A stretch of 64,000 nt of DNA, taken from assembly GCF_000350225.1 (NCBI RefSeq), contig NW_005179318.1, positions 35,939 through 99,938 of the forward strand, in the 5' to 3' direction. Below the pieces are notes generated by a model. The model had not been told where the DNA came from. It saw only the letters and a list, made by a program, of their open reading frames with translations, and searched no databases. Shown one piece after another: positions 52,776 through 62,323 of the stretch; the first letter of the stretch is position 1, and every line of letters starts with the position of its first letter. This DNA comes from Chondrus crispus (taxonomy: Eukaryota > Rhodophyta > Florideophyceae > Gigartinales > Gigartinaceae). Both the position numbers and the translations under genes were made by a program.

Positions 52776-54341
52776 GGTGTTGCCAATGCAGGGAGACACA
52801 AGACATCGCGAGTCGGCAGAAGGGTATGGACAAACGGGCCCGGTCACGCGACGCAAAAAGGCCGAACGGTACCAAAAGCCGGCAGAGCCCCGCCCCCTCG
52901 AAAATAAGAATACGAAACGAAGGCGGGGTAACATGTTGGCCTATTAGCGAAATAGCCCGATTATTCACGCTCTCTCGGGCCAGGAAGACGCCTTGATCGA
53001 GGACCCACGGCCCTCGGGGCCGTAGGTTTGCGTCACACGCGTGTGAGAACATGGACGGTAAAGTAAGTCCCAGTTGGGGCCTAACACGCGTAAGAATTCG
53101 CGACAGGGACCCGCGCCGAGACGCGAAGCTACGCAAAAGAAGAAAGGGAAGGGGGCTGGACGAACACCAACCACTGTACTCTGAGAGCAATATACCGAGA
53201 AGGCACCGCCGCCTGCCGCAGACACTACTGTCAATCACCGGCGGCGCCCCCAAAAATAATCAGTGAAATACATTCGGGGGAGACACTGTACGCCAATCAT
53301 GCGCACCGCGGCCTCAGCAACGATCCGCCGCCGCCCCGGAAATTAAAAAAAGGGGAGCAACTTACAGTGAGGCAATGCGCACGTGTGCACGTGCGCAGGC
53401 GACCGACAGGACGGGTGGGGGAGTGACACGCAATCGGACAGCGAAAAGCAGCGCGTGGGACGCATTGCCCTTCGGTGGGGTACGAACCACGCTGCACGAG
53501 AGGGGGAAGGGGGTCGTCGTCGTCGTCACCGGACACGCTGGACGACCCCCTGCTTGGTACAGCAATTGGGCGTCAGCACCGAGGAGAGGGCGCGCTTAAG
53601 ACTGCCACGCTCTTACGCCCGGCTCCAGACGGCGAGGAGCGACACGAGAGATTCGCCGACGGAATAAGCGTCGACTAAGGACCGGACACCTGCGGGACGG
53701 CGGCGAGCGGCAAGGACCAATACGGAAGACGTCTACAGTACGAGCAGGCGTCTGTGACGCCATCCACCAGACATGGCCATCCCTCGCCAGTCCACAGAGC
53801 ATCGAAGGCTCTTCACAAACTCAACCGCGTTTGTCGCTGACCCGTCGCGAACTAGCAGCTCGCTCACAGCACCGGCGGTTGCTTACAGTGGGCATCAAAC
53901 GGTGACCAACTACTACCGCTGCACGTTTGACGGGGCGGACGAGGTGGGCATCTTTCAGGTAATCGGTCTCGTGGACTGGGTGGGCGATCGAGATTCCGGG
54001 CGAGAGGGGATTTTCGAACACCCCAAGCGCCGTGCGAGACGTCGACATGCGAGGACTACGAAAGAGGCACGAGAGCCCTTCCTGCGCGGACGATGAGAAA
54101 GGGGGCGTCCGCGTGTGCAAAGATGCCTGGAAGGAGGTACAAGGGGACACGCCTGAGGCGACGCGATGGGCAAGCAGGCGACACGAATTTGGGAGATGGG
54201 ACGGGCTCAGCCACGCCAAGGGACCAGACCGCGCGAACTCCCACTCGCACTATGAAGGGAGGAGGCGACTCCGTCTCGACGTTTTATTGTACGCACCGCC
54301 ACGCTCGCGCACTCGCCGACATAAGAGGGGGAGCCGCGACG
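52776..54341. other. Spacer of element B between the C insertion and the antisense ORF
   Basis: GC-rich, with many short overlapping ORFs on both strands but none convincing. Contains a hairpin ACGGCCCTCGGGGCCGT near 53008. Confidence 0.5.
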
Positions 54342-56555
54342 CTAGCGACTAGCGTCATTAGTCGGCACGGTAGACCCCGGACCATAGTGGTCTGGAGGAC
54401 AGTACCCCGGGTATCGCGGGACATCGGTGGCCATCGATGCTAGACTGGGCAGCGCGAGGCGTGCCGGGGGACCGCTTGTACGCGAAGCGGAGCTTCCGGG
54501 CGCCAAGCCGCCGGCCGGGGGCGAGTCGGTCCCATAATTCGCGTAAGGATCACGGACCGCCGGAGGGGCTACAACGCGCTCCGAAGCGCGGACCTGAGGC
54601 GCCACCGCAGATCGGGCGGAACGTAAACTGTCCCGCTCGCGTCTGTATCGATCGCGGTCGTACAGTGCGCGTTCATATTCTCCCGTCTGGCGCTCGGACG
54701 CCTCGCGTGAGGACGCGAGCTCGCGATTTAAGCGCCGCAGTTCCAAGTTGTGCGCTCCCAAGTCGTCCTGGAGCCGTCGCGCCTCGTCACTTCGGGCTAG
54801 GAACCAACTACCCAGGGTCGCGACCAACGAGCCCACGGTCCAAGTAGGAAGGGCAGCCGATCCTAGGACACGCGTCAGCTTGGGAATGGCCGCTAGCTCG
54901 CTTTGAGACAGCACGAGATCGCGTACGGGACCCCCGATCGTCGGGTCCTCCAGTGGAGGGACCGGCAAGATAGGCTCGGAGCGGACCGCTCCCCTTTCGA
55001 AGTCGCGACAGACGGCGACGGGGGTCGCCCGGAAAGGGTTGGAACCCAAATCAATGGGAGCCGCGCCCACTGCGTCTAGGTCTCGATAACGTTTACGCCG
55101 ACCACGCCGGCTCTCTGAGCCAACTCCCCCTCGCTTACCAGTGACGCCGACGACAGGCGAATTCGGGGAAGGCCGCGCCACGAAAACGTCGGCACCCGCG
55201 TCGTACGCAAGGAAGGAACTTCGGACCCCGGTGGTGTAATCCGTCCAGGATCGGCAGTGCTGCGCGCTGACGTCCGCGGCGCGGATCATCAGCCCGACGG
55301 CTTGCGCGAATGTCCACGGGACATGCGACGAGCCTCGCTCGGAGGGATGCACCGACGCGTCGGGAAGGCTTGCCACGAGTCGCTCGAGATAGGCGACGGT
55401 TTGAAGCGGTTGGAGGAACACTCGCGCGTTAACGTGTACCTCCGCCATGAAGGCGCAACACACGGAACAAGCCCACTCACGCTGACAATTATACGCGAGT
55501 CGCGAGTGGGCTGGGTGTTGAGAATCCGCACATGCCAAGCCAAAGTGCTTCAAGACGGGTGGCATGAGGGGATGAACCCCTAACGAGGGGAAGCTTTCCC
55601 TGACGTCCAGGGGGAGAACCGGGAAGTCCCCCGAAGACAAGCCCAACGCGAAGGCCGCGGAAGGAATAATACGGCCGTCCACCTCGTCCTGATGCCGATA
55701 GGCAGACCAGTCGTGGTGCGCGAATCCCACCGCGTGGAGACGCATCAGGGAACAAGAGGACTTCTGCAATGCCACGCGCGGCTTCGAGTGAACGTAGGGA
55801 CGAGGGAATACATACAGCCCCGTCACCTCGGCCAGGACGAAGCGACGTGAGCCGTCCTGTCCGGGACCGAATAGGAACCATCCCATTCGGTCCACGTATT
55901 CCACTTCCGCGGTACTGTAGGCGAAGGTGCGGTCGCCGGGCAGCTCATCCGGGAGCTGGTAGCCCGACCCGCCGCCCTCGGTCATCAGACGGTGTAGGAC
56001 CGAGGACGCCTCCTCCAGCCCATCAGCGTTGTACACCTTGAGCACACGCGCAAGGTCGGGACGAAGCCAGGCACGAGCAGCCAACTCCTCGACGGTAACT
56101 CCTGAGCGAGCACGGCGCCGCCAGGGGTACCGTAGTTCGCGAGTACCGAGAAGAGGGGCCTCTGACGACGGAGACCCGAGCCACTGCGTAGCGGAGGGCC
56201 GCTCCTCCACGCCCGCTTCGACCGCGGGGCGAGCCGCTACACCCTGCACCGACGGCCATCGCCAACTGCCGTCCGTGCCAAGCGAGCCTACAGTAAGTTG
56301 GTAAGGTGGGGACGTGCCCCCCGCGTCATGCACCACCGCCAACGGAAGAAGGGCGGCGGCTTCACTCGCCCCGGTCGCAGGGGCGGCGCGGCGGGCATCG
56401 ACACCAGCGGACGGCGGGCGGAACGCCACGGCCGGCCCCACGGGGGCCCGCGGCGGAGGCACCAACTCGACGGAAACTGTAGATGAGCGACGCTTTTGGA
56501 ACGGAGAAGCGGGAGCTGAGGCGGCGCAGGTCGTCGCGCCGCCCGCCATACGCAT
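54342..56555 (-). CDS. Antisense accessory ORF of element B (737 aa from first ATG)
   Basis: An undamaged frame opposite to gag-pol, next to the 3' LTR. It is open back to 56960 (872 codons), but the first ATG is at 56555; an unseen upstream exon or non-ATG start is possible. From the ATG: a Pro/Ala-rich start, then a globular region with GDRTFAYSTAEVEYVDRM (about residues 207-224), RRFVLAEVTGLYVF, a conserved-looking Cys/His segment (CQREWACSVCCAF) and RVFLQPLQTVAYLERLVASL. It ends with a basic stretch (SRRGRRKRYRDL), a coiled coil (DLGAHNLELRRLNREL and on) and a Gly/Pro tail. The TFAYST-E-YV and LQTVAYLERL parts resemble the A and C antisense proteins, weakly but in the same order. Confidence 0.7.
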   Translation of the reverse strand: MRMAGGATTCAASAPASPFQKRRSSTVSVELVPPPRAPVGPAVAFRPPSAGVDARRAAPATGASEAAALLPLAVVHDAGGTSPPYQLTVGSLGTDGSWRWPSVQGVAARPAVEAGVEERPSATQWLGSPSSEAPLLGTRELRYPWRRRARSGVTVEELAARAWLRPDLARVLKVYNADGLEEASSVLHRLMTEGGGSGYQLPDELPGDRTFAYSTAEVEYVDRMGWFLFGPGQDGSRRFVLAEVTGLYVFPRPYVHSKPRVALQKSSCSLMRLHAVGFAHHDWSAYRHQDEVDGRIIPSAAFALGLSSGDFPVLPLDVRESFPSLGVHPLMPPVLKHFGLACADSQHPAHSRLAYNCQREWACSVCCAFMAEVHVNARVFLQPLQTVAYLERLVASLPDASVHPSERGSSHVPWTFAQAVGLMIRAADVSAQHCRSWTDYTTGVRSSFLAYDAGADVFVARPSPNSPVVGVTGKRGGVGSESRRGRRKRYRDLDAVGAAPIDLGSNPFRATPVAVCRDFERGAVRSEPILPVPPLEDPTIGGPVRDLVLSQSELAAIPKLTRVLGSAALPTWTVGSLVATLGSWFLARSDEARRLQDDLGAHNLELRRLNRELASSREASERQTGEYERALYDRDRYRRERDSLRSARSAVAPQVRASERVVAPPAVRDPYANYGTDSPPAGGLAPGSSASRTSGPPARLALPSLASMATDVPRYPGYCPPDHYGPGSTVPTNDASR

Positions 56556-57002
56556 GCCGGGTAGCGCGTTCGACGAACCCGGACCGTTCGCAGCGGGGAT
56601 GTCGACGACAGGAGCCCCCTGCTCAGCCGGTTCAACGGCGGGGTCGACAAGCGACGTCGGCGACGGACCCTCCGGCGGGTAGGCGTTCAAGACGAGGTAC
56701 TCCGCGACACGATGCAGCGACGTTAGTACAGCAAGGGCAGCGCGTGAAGAGGCGCGAAGAAGATGGTAAGAAGAACGGCCCGGGGCGGCAAGAGAACAAA
56801 ACGCGACAACGCGAGGACACGGAGGACGGCCGAGTGCGACTAGCGGGAAGCGAAAGGCACCGAGCACGGAAGGAAAAGGGGTCACGAGAGCGGACTTGGA
56901 CGGCGACGGTAAAACACGGGGGCGAAAGGGGACGGGACAGTCAGGGTGCCTCCTCCTCAAGCCCAGGGTGACCGCGGACGTTCACTCTTGGGGCGGCGGC
57001 CG

Positions 57003-57648
57003 TGTAGCATAAGCTCAGATCAGAATTAGATTTAAAATTAGATCGCGCGCGCGCACACACGTGTACTGTCAGGACTGTCAGGACGCCCGCACACACGTGT
57101 ATCATCGGCGCGCGCGCGCACACGTGTATGGACAGCGCTACAGTAGCTGAGTACGGTAGCTCAGCACTGTAACGCGCTACAGTGCAGTACGGACTGTACT
57201 GTAGCCCTGTATGATAGACGCGACAGACGCGTAATTGTATATTAAACCACGGGAACCGAGGGCGGCGGAGGGAAGGCAAGCATCGGCTTGGCCAGACCCT
57301 CACCGTCGGCTAACCCGGAACGCTTACTCTAACTCGGGGACGCTCTCTCTGTTCGCATTTTAGAGTAGAAGGACACGGGTAGCGGACGCGTACGTGCGCG
57401 TGCGAGCTAGGATCCGCCTCCGCCCGTCGGTACTGGAACGTCACCCAGTACCGCGCCGGGGCGTCGAGGCGCCGATCCGCTCTACCGCATACACTAACGC
57501 GTTCGCGACCCGACCCGCTCTACCACCGCTACCGGCCCGTGTCCTTCCTCACGCGTTGCTTACTGGTGCTTTCTGTTCTTCTCGCGTTCTCCAGGGTCTC
57601 TTACGCGGACTGAGCATACACCCCTGTCGTTGGGGTGTTTATGCTACA
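57003..57648 (+). repeat. 3' LTR of element B (646 bp)
   Basis: Same ends and sequence as 30176-30850 apart from one missing CACGTGT-containing unit and scattered changes. Followed by the ACTCT target copy. The preceding G-rich stretch TTGGGGCGGCGGCCG is a poor polypurine tract. Confidence 0.95.
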
Positions 57649-58909
57649 ACTCTGCAGACCACAGTTAGAATTCTCTGCAGAATTCTGCTCTACTAAAAAT
57701 AGCCTGACATTCCTGTAGAAGTTCGTAATTTATACGTCTAAATAGGACTGGACCCAGTTTCTGAACGGTCCTTTCAGTAAAGAATCACCCGGCTTCCATT
57801 CAAAACTTTTACTAAACTCACATCAGAGAATTTGATCTAGCAGTTGTCGCGAAATGCAGTAGAAATGTGCTGGCAGTGGTATTGTATACATCTCATAGAA
57901 CTGCTGCATATTTTACTTGGGCGCAAGTACGTCTATTTACGAGATTCCGTGGTGTCATGCAGACAACGCGTTGGGTATATTATTTTAAATCACTCAATCA
58001 GCATTTGCTACGATGTTCATCATGATGTACAACGTGGAACTTACCTGCTCTTGATAGGATAATCTGACCTCATGACCAACTATATTTAAAGACGTACAAT
58101 TAAAAGATTTGGCGTTCGTTTCAACTACAAATCGTGGCTCCCGCAGTGCGAGAAAACTAGTTCGCTATTTCTAGAAACATAAATTTACACTCTCTTAGAC
58201 ACAAGCTTATTTGGAATTATTCGGTAAAAGTTGAAATATTTGGTAAACGTTGAATTAATCTGTAAACGTTTCTGCTTGGTTCTGATGTACCACATAGAAC
58301 GGCTTTGGTGGACGCTGAGATATTGAAATATGTGCCTCCAAATCTCCCTAGATTTGCAGGGCCACACTATACTCTTTCCGTTGTCCTTCCTCTCTCTTCT
58401 GCTATATATACGGTCGATTTCAGATCTCCACAACTGAAAGCCTAATTGTGTACCTCTATGCACCATAGTTGAGATACTTGGCAGAAACCTTACATTCTAA
58501 AAATAGTTCGATATGCTTGGAAGAATTCGCACGCCACATCTTTAAAACAGGTATACACTCTGTTTTTCAAACACGGTTTCTAGTCAGATTTCTGGATTAT
58601 CATTTATTTCTTGACTGAATGAAAATCAGAGAAAATCTCTTGAAAGGTTTTCAAACGTTTCGCATACGCTTCATTACACTGCTACGTATATGCTCAAGCG
58701 CATATGTGTTTCTATTCTACGTTTGCATCAATCCAGTATTCTATTTTTAAAATGGCAACTAGTCTAACACAGCAAAAGGAAATCTCTGCTCCCAACAACT
58801 CTTTAAATAGTGAACGGGTACAGGCGAACTATCAGATCTGAGACAAGCGCACCAACCTTTCGCATTCTTTGCTTCTCCCAAATTCGCAAGCAGTCCTTGT
58901 TGTTCGAAC
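57649..58909. other. AT-rich intergenic DNA, no gene seen
   Basis: Sharp drop in GC after LTR B. No ORF with domain signs. The last part should hold the promoter of the RING gene. Confidence 0.55.
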
Positions 58910-59340
58910 ATGAGCGCCGTCGGTCATCCGCAGTTGTGCATCATCTGCCAATGCTCGCCTGATGGAGAAGTGGTCGAGTTACAATGCAGACACGTCTTTC
59001 ATAAAGACTGCATTGCTCCCTGTCTTCTATCTAACACTCCTACGTGTCCAGTGGTGGAAATCTTTGATGATGGCAGAACTTTTGATCATCCTGTAAACTG
59101 TCAAGCAAAACACTGTCCCCTTTGCCGTACAAGAATTCAAGAAAATAAAATGAAGCACTTTCCAGGGTACGTTTTTCAAAAGAGTCGAAAACTGCGAGGG
59201 AGTGGGATTCAATCCCGGAATCCCAGCGGTCCAAGATTCAAAAGAAGAACAAGAAACGCTTGGAAAGGAGGTTGAAGAAGGAAAGCATGAATTCAGGCCC
59301 TCAAAGGGGTTCCGGTAGTGGTGCTCGTCCCTCTGCTTAG
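58910..59340 (+). CDS. RING-H2 finger protein, probable E3 ubiquitin ligase, possible frameshift
   Basis: ATG at 58910. The ring ligands run C10-x2-C13-x12-C26-x-H28-x2-H31-x2-C34-x34-C69-x2-C72, a C3H2C3 pattern; the 34-residue gap is long but within range. RING-H2 proteins recruit an E2 and pass ubiquitin to a target. The frame ends in TGA at 59275. If one base is missing in the five-T run at 59172-59176, the next frame stays open to TAG at 59340 with a strongly coding-like, basic tail (KKNKKRLERRLKKESMN, then Gly/Ser-rich). So either the gene is mutated, the assembly has a homopolymer error, or the short 121-aa form is real. This is the best candidate for a host gene in the window. Confidence 0.65.
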
Positions 59341-60077
59341 GTAAATAAATTGATAAATGTTACTTAAACGGCTTTTATTTCACAGTGCCCGGTTTTATTC
59401 CTCCTACATTTTGCATCTTTAGCTTCATATATATAATTTTACGATGAGTTGTACTTCACTGATGAGTACTAAACAAGTCGTGGAATACTATTTTAAGCAT
59501 GATGAAAGAATGGGCCAGTAGCTTAGCACCTGATGCATCCAGTCAAGTTTCAAAGTTTTTATGAAGGTTGATTTTTGAATATGTATTGGGAGAGATGTCG
59601 GCGTAACCCATTTTGAATGATGTACTGTCTTGTTGCAAATATATATACGCATATAAATGTCAGGTTCTATGTCCTTTAACCAACTAAAAATAGTCTTGCC
59701 ATTCTTCGGTATTCAATGTGATAAAATACAATGCAAATGACTGTATTCCTTTAGTTGTATATACTGGTATAATACTGCAAATGTAGGAATTGGAAATGAT
59801 GTGGAATAAAATGGCTCTTCTACTTCTTACAGGCACGTGTGCAAGACGGATGACCACCTGAATGTGCATTTTAAAGAATTATTGCATTGGAACATCATAA
59901 CCATTTTAGTACTGACGCAAACGCTTTTTATGCAGGCGTCATTTTTGAGGTCCAGATATTTTATACAGCAGATGGCATTTTAGAGACTAATTCATGCTGG
60001 TTTCAAGTTTTAATTGGTTTTAATCGATTGTCGCCCCCATTTATGAATTAGAGAGCACTTGACTGCAGCTAGAGAAG
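59341..60077. other. AT-rich intergenic DNA, no gene seen
   Basis: No ORF of note; downstream flank of the RING gene. Confidence 0.55.
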
Positions 60078-60206
60078 ATCCTTGACAGCAGGCAGAGCCC
60101 AGCTGTCGAGGATTTCCGCTTCGATCGCTGAAGTCGAGGCGGGCGCAGCCCATCCTCGACCCCGTAGTAGATCCTCGACAGCAGGCGCAGCCCAGCTGTC
60201 GAGGAT
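60078..60206. repeat. Cluster of three hairpins built on CCTCGACAGC/GCTGTCGAGG
   Basis: 60078-60113: ATCCTTGACAGC, a 12-base loop, GCTGTCGAGGAT. 60171-60206: ATCCTCGACAGC, a 12-base loop, GCTGTCGAGGAT. Between them GTCGAGG (60133) pairs with CCTCGAC (60154). The two outer hairpins are also direct repeats of each other, including most of the loop. Confidence 0.9.
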
Positions 60207-61107
60207 CGCCGCGTCGCATTGCTCGCTCGTCTTCGTTGATGAGGGGAAATAAAATCGTGCGCAATCGTGGAGATCGTGTGGGGGGTAGGGGGTGTGAGGG
60301 CAGTCAGGGGGTGCGCGATTAATAATACTGTGCAGTGACAATGTAGATTTAATTTGCCGACGGCGGCGTCGGCGGCGGCGGCGACAGATGTGGTTTAGGG
60401 TACGAGGGATTGGATTTTATATCTAATTTGGCGATAGTGGCGGCGGCGCCGACGGCGACGACCGAGTTGAATACAGTACGATTGAATCATTTGCCGTAGA
60501 AAAAATTTCTGATGTTTAAAATTGTAGTATGGAAAGGCGTGACACTTATTTTGGGGTTGTACGTCAGCCCGTCAGTAAGCACGAGGCCCTTTCAGAAATG
60601 AACCGTCAGGGTGGTTCATTTCTGGATGTAACATAACATTAATGAATCAAAGCGCGGCAGGATCTGCCACAGATGCCGCCGAAGCATTGCTGGACGTCGC
60701 AAAACTCGTGATGGGATTTTTCAAACTCGGGTTCACTTTACGTCCATCGAGTTTGTGGGCAAATGGAAAAAACAACGCGATATTTTACGGACAACGTTAA
60801 TGAACCTCTGATTCAATAGTGTGGGAAGCTAGAAATTGAATTTTATTTGTTTAGCCCTAAATCTGAAAAAAGGGAAATTATCCGTGCGGCGCGCCGGCGG
60901 GAAATCCGGCGAGATAAAAGTCCGAAGGCGGTATCCCGATCGACCCTCGGGGGTAACTTGCTACCCTCTTATAGCGCCTGCGAGAAGTCGCGAGACTCTC
61001 CGTTCGAAGTATCCCCATCCCCCTCACTCTCACGACTCCTTTCTTCCGCCGCTGCGCGCGACGAGCGCGGCTACTACTAACCTCATCGTTCCCGTTCTCT
61101 CACAGTT
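60207..61107. other. Intergenic DNA with CGG-rich tracts; no gene seen
   Basis: Two CGGCGG-rich patches near 60358-60385 and 60428-60460 look like diverged copies of one another. A hairpin lies at 60593-60624. The end may be the leader or LTR of the copia-type element, but no mate was found. Confidence 0.5.
60593..60624. repeat. 12-bp-stem hairpin
   Basis: CAGAAATGAACC and GGTTCATTTCTG separated by 8 bases; perfect stem in AT-rich intergenic DNA. Confidence 0.9.
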
Positions 61108-62026
61108 ATGGGCCCAGGGGGAAAGATGAGTAAACTATCAGGATTCTTCGACCCGCCTCTCTTCGTCATCGATGGCGATCTCGAAGCCTGGCGCAAGAAG
61201 GTCGGACAGTGGGTCGACTCACTCAAAGTTGCCCACGATCAAGGCCCGAATCCCACTTTTCATACTATGTTCAAGTTTCTCGGACGCACGCTTTATGAGC
61301 GTGGCCTTCCTGAATCTCAGAATGCGATTGTCGATGAGGCCCAGTCGAAAGGGCAGCTCGACTATCTTCAGATGTGTGATCCCATGCAAGCAGCACTGTC
61401 TATAGTCGAGCTTGTCGCTGTAGACCCACCGATTTCCCTGGTCACAAGGCTCATCGCATCATACCAGAAAGTCACCTCGTGTCGCCGAAACAGGAACGAG
61501 AAGCTCTCCAGTTTCGTCTCAAGGTTTCGAGGTTTGGCAGCCAAGCACTTTCTGCACGCCAACACTTCCTCTTCGTCGCAGGTAGGTGAAGTTTTCGCGA
61601 TTACCCTCCTCAATAACGCAAACATAGAGGAGGGGACGTTGACCAATGCTAAGCTGCAACTAATTCGCATGCGGAAGCCCGGAACAAAGAGGAGTAAGCA
61701 GTCGTCGACACCGAAAGGGTATCCAAGGTACATCTCGAGGAAGTCCTCAAAATATCCAAGAAGCTTAAGAAGGTTGACGTTCCTCTCCGCGAATCCGAGT
61801 CCACGGCCGATGAGTATAAGAAAGCCCTGTCTGATTCCTGATCGCAAACCATCCGCTTCATCCGCTCCTTGGACATTTCAGTCCAAGACCTAAAGGTGAA
61901 TGCAGAGAAGCATGATGCCAAAACGTCAGTTGCTGACTTGTTCTTGCAGCGGCACACTTCTTGCAGGCTCAACCTTTACGACGCCGTGATCGTGCTGAGG
62001 AATTTGACCCAGACAACTTAAATGGA
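61108..62026 (+). pseudogene. gag: Gag of the copia-type element, broken
   Basis: From the ATG at 61108, about 190 codons give a capsid-like helical protein (LEAWRKKVGQWVDSL, FLGRTLYERGLPE, LSSFVSRFRGLAAKHFL). A frameshift near 61675 moves the homology-like, Lys/Glu-rich coiled region (KISKKLKKVDVPLRESES) to another frame. A TGA at about 61838 and a TAA at about 62019 follow. Tentative family call; the gag fold is not well conserved. Confidence 0.55.
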
Positions 62027-62207
62027 TGCTCCCCAATTCTCCATGAAGGATGTCCAAGCTTTGGTTGATCGCAGACCAATGAGATCAAGTCCCTCATTGG
62101 AACCCATGGAAGGCCTGGCTCTGCAAGCATCTTCGACAGGCTATCTGAAGTCGGCTAACGTGACGGGCAGAAGAAGGACACTCGAATGGGTCCACCCTCT
62201 AGCCGTG

Positions 62208-62313
62208 GTAACGCATCTCGGGCAGTCGTAAGAGCTCTTACGACTGCCCGAGATGAGTTACGTCTCTTGATCTGAAGACCGCTGCCTAGGCAGCGGTCTT
62301 CAGATCAAGAGAC
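62208..62313. repeat. Two adjacent long palindromes (54 bp and 52 bp)
   Basis: 62208-62261 is a 54-bp palindrome with a single mismatched pair (its inner 42 bp are perfect, centre AGAGCTCT). 62262-62313 is a perfect 52-bp palindrome (centre CCTAGG). They touch without a spacer. They lie between the gag coding remains and the zinc knuckle at 62324. Confidence 0.98.
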
Positions 62314-62323
62314 CCAATCCATT

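Larger units (their letters stand above)
30176..57648 (+). mobile_element. Chromovirus B (Ty3/gypsy), complete, split by element C
   Basis: Two LTRs (30176-30850 and 57003-57648) share ends and nearly all sequence, and are flanked by identical ACTCT at 30171-30175 and 57649-57653. Inside are a primer site, gag, a -1 frameshift heptamer, protease-RT-RNase H, integrase, a shortened chromodomain and an antisense ORF next to the 3' LTR. Element C (14.7 kb) is inserted at 38109, just after the pol stop. Without C, B would be about 12.8 kb. Confidence 0.95.

Noticed and set aside
52965..54096. Several 70-167-codon ORFs in the B spacer
   Set aside because: Overlapping on both strands in GC-rich DNA, Arg/Pro/Ser-biased, none with a motif.
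59317..59326. AGTGGTGCTC, the same ten bases as the start of the TIR element at 27731
   Set aside because: Only ten bases match, there is no second end, and it lies in the coding-like tail of the RING gene.
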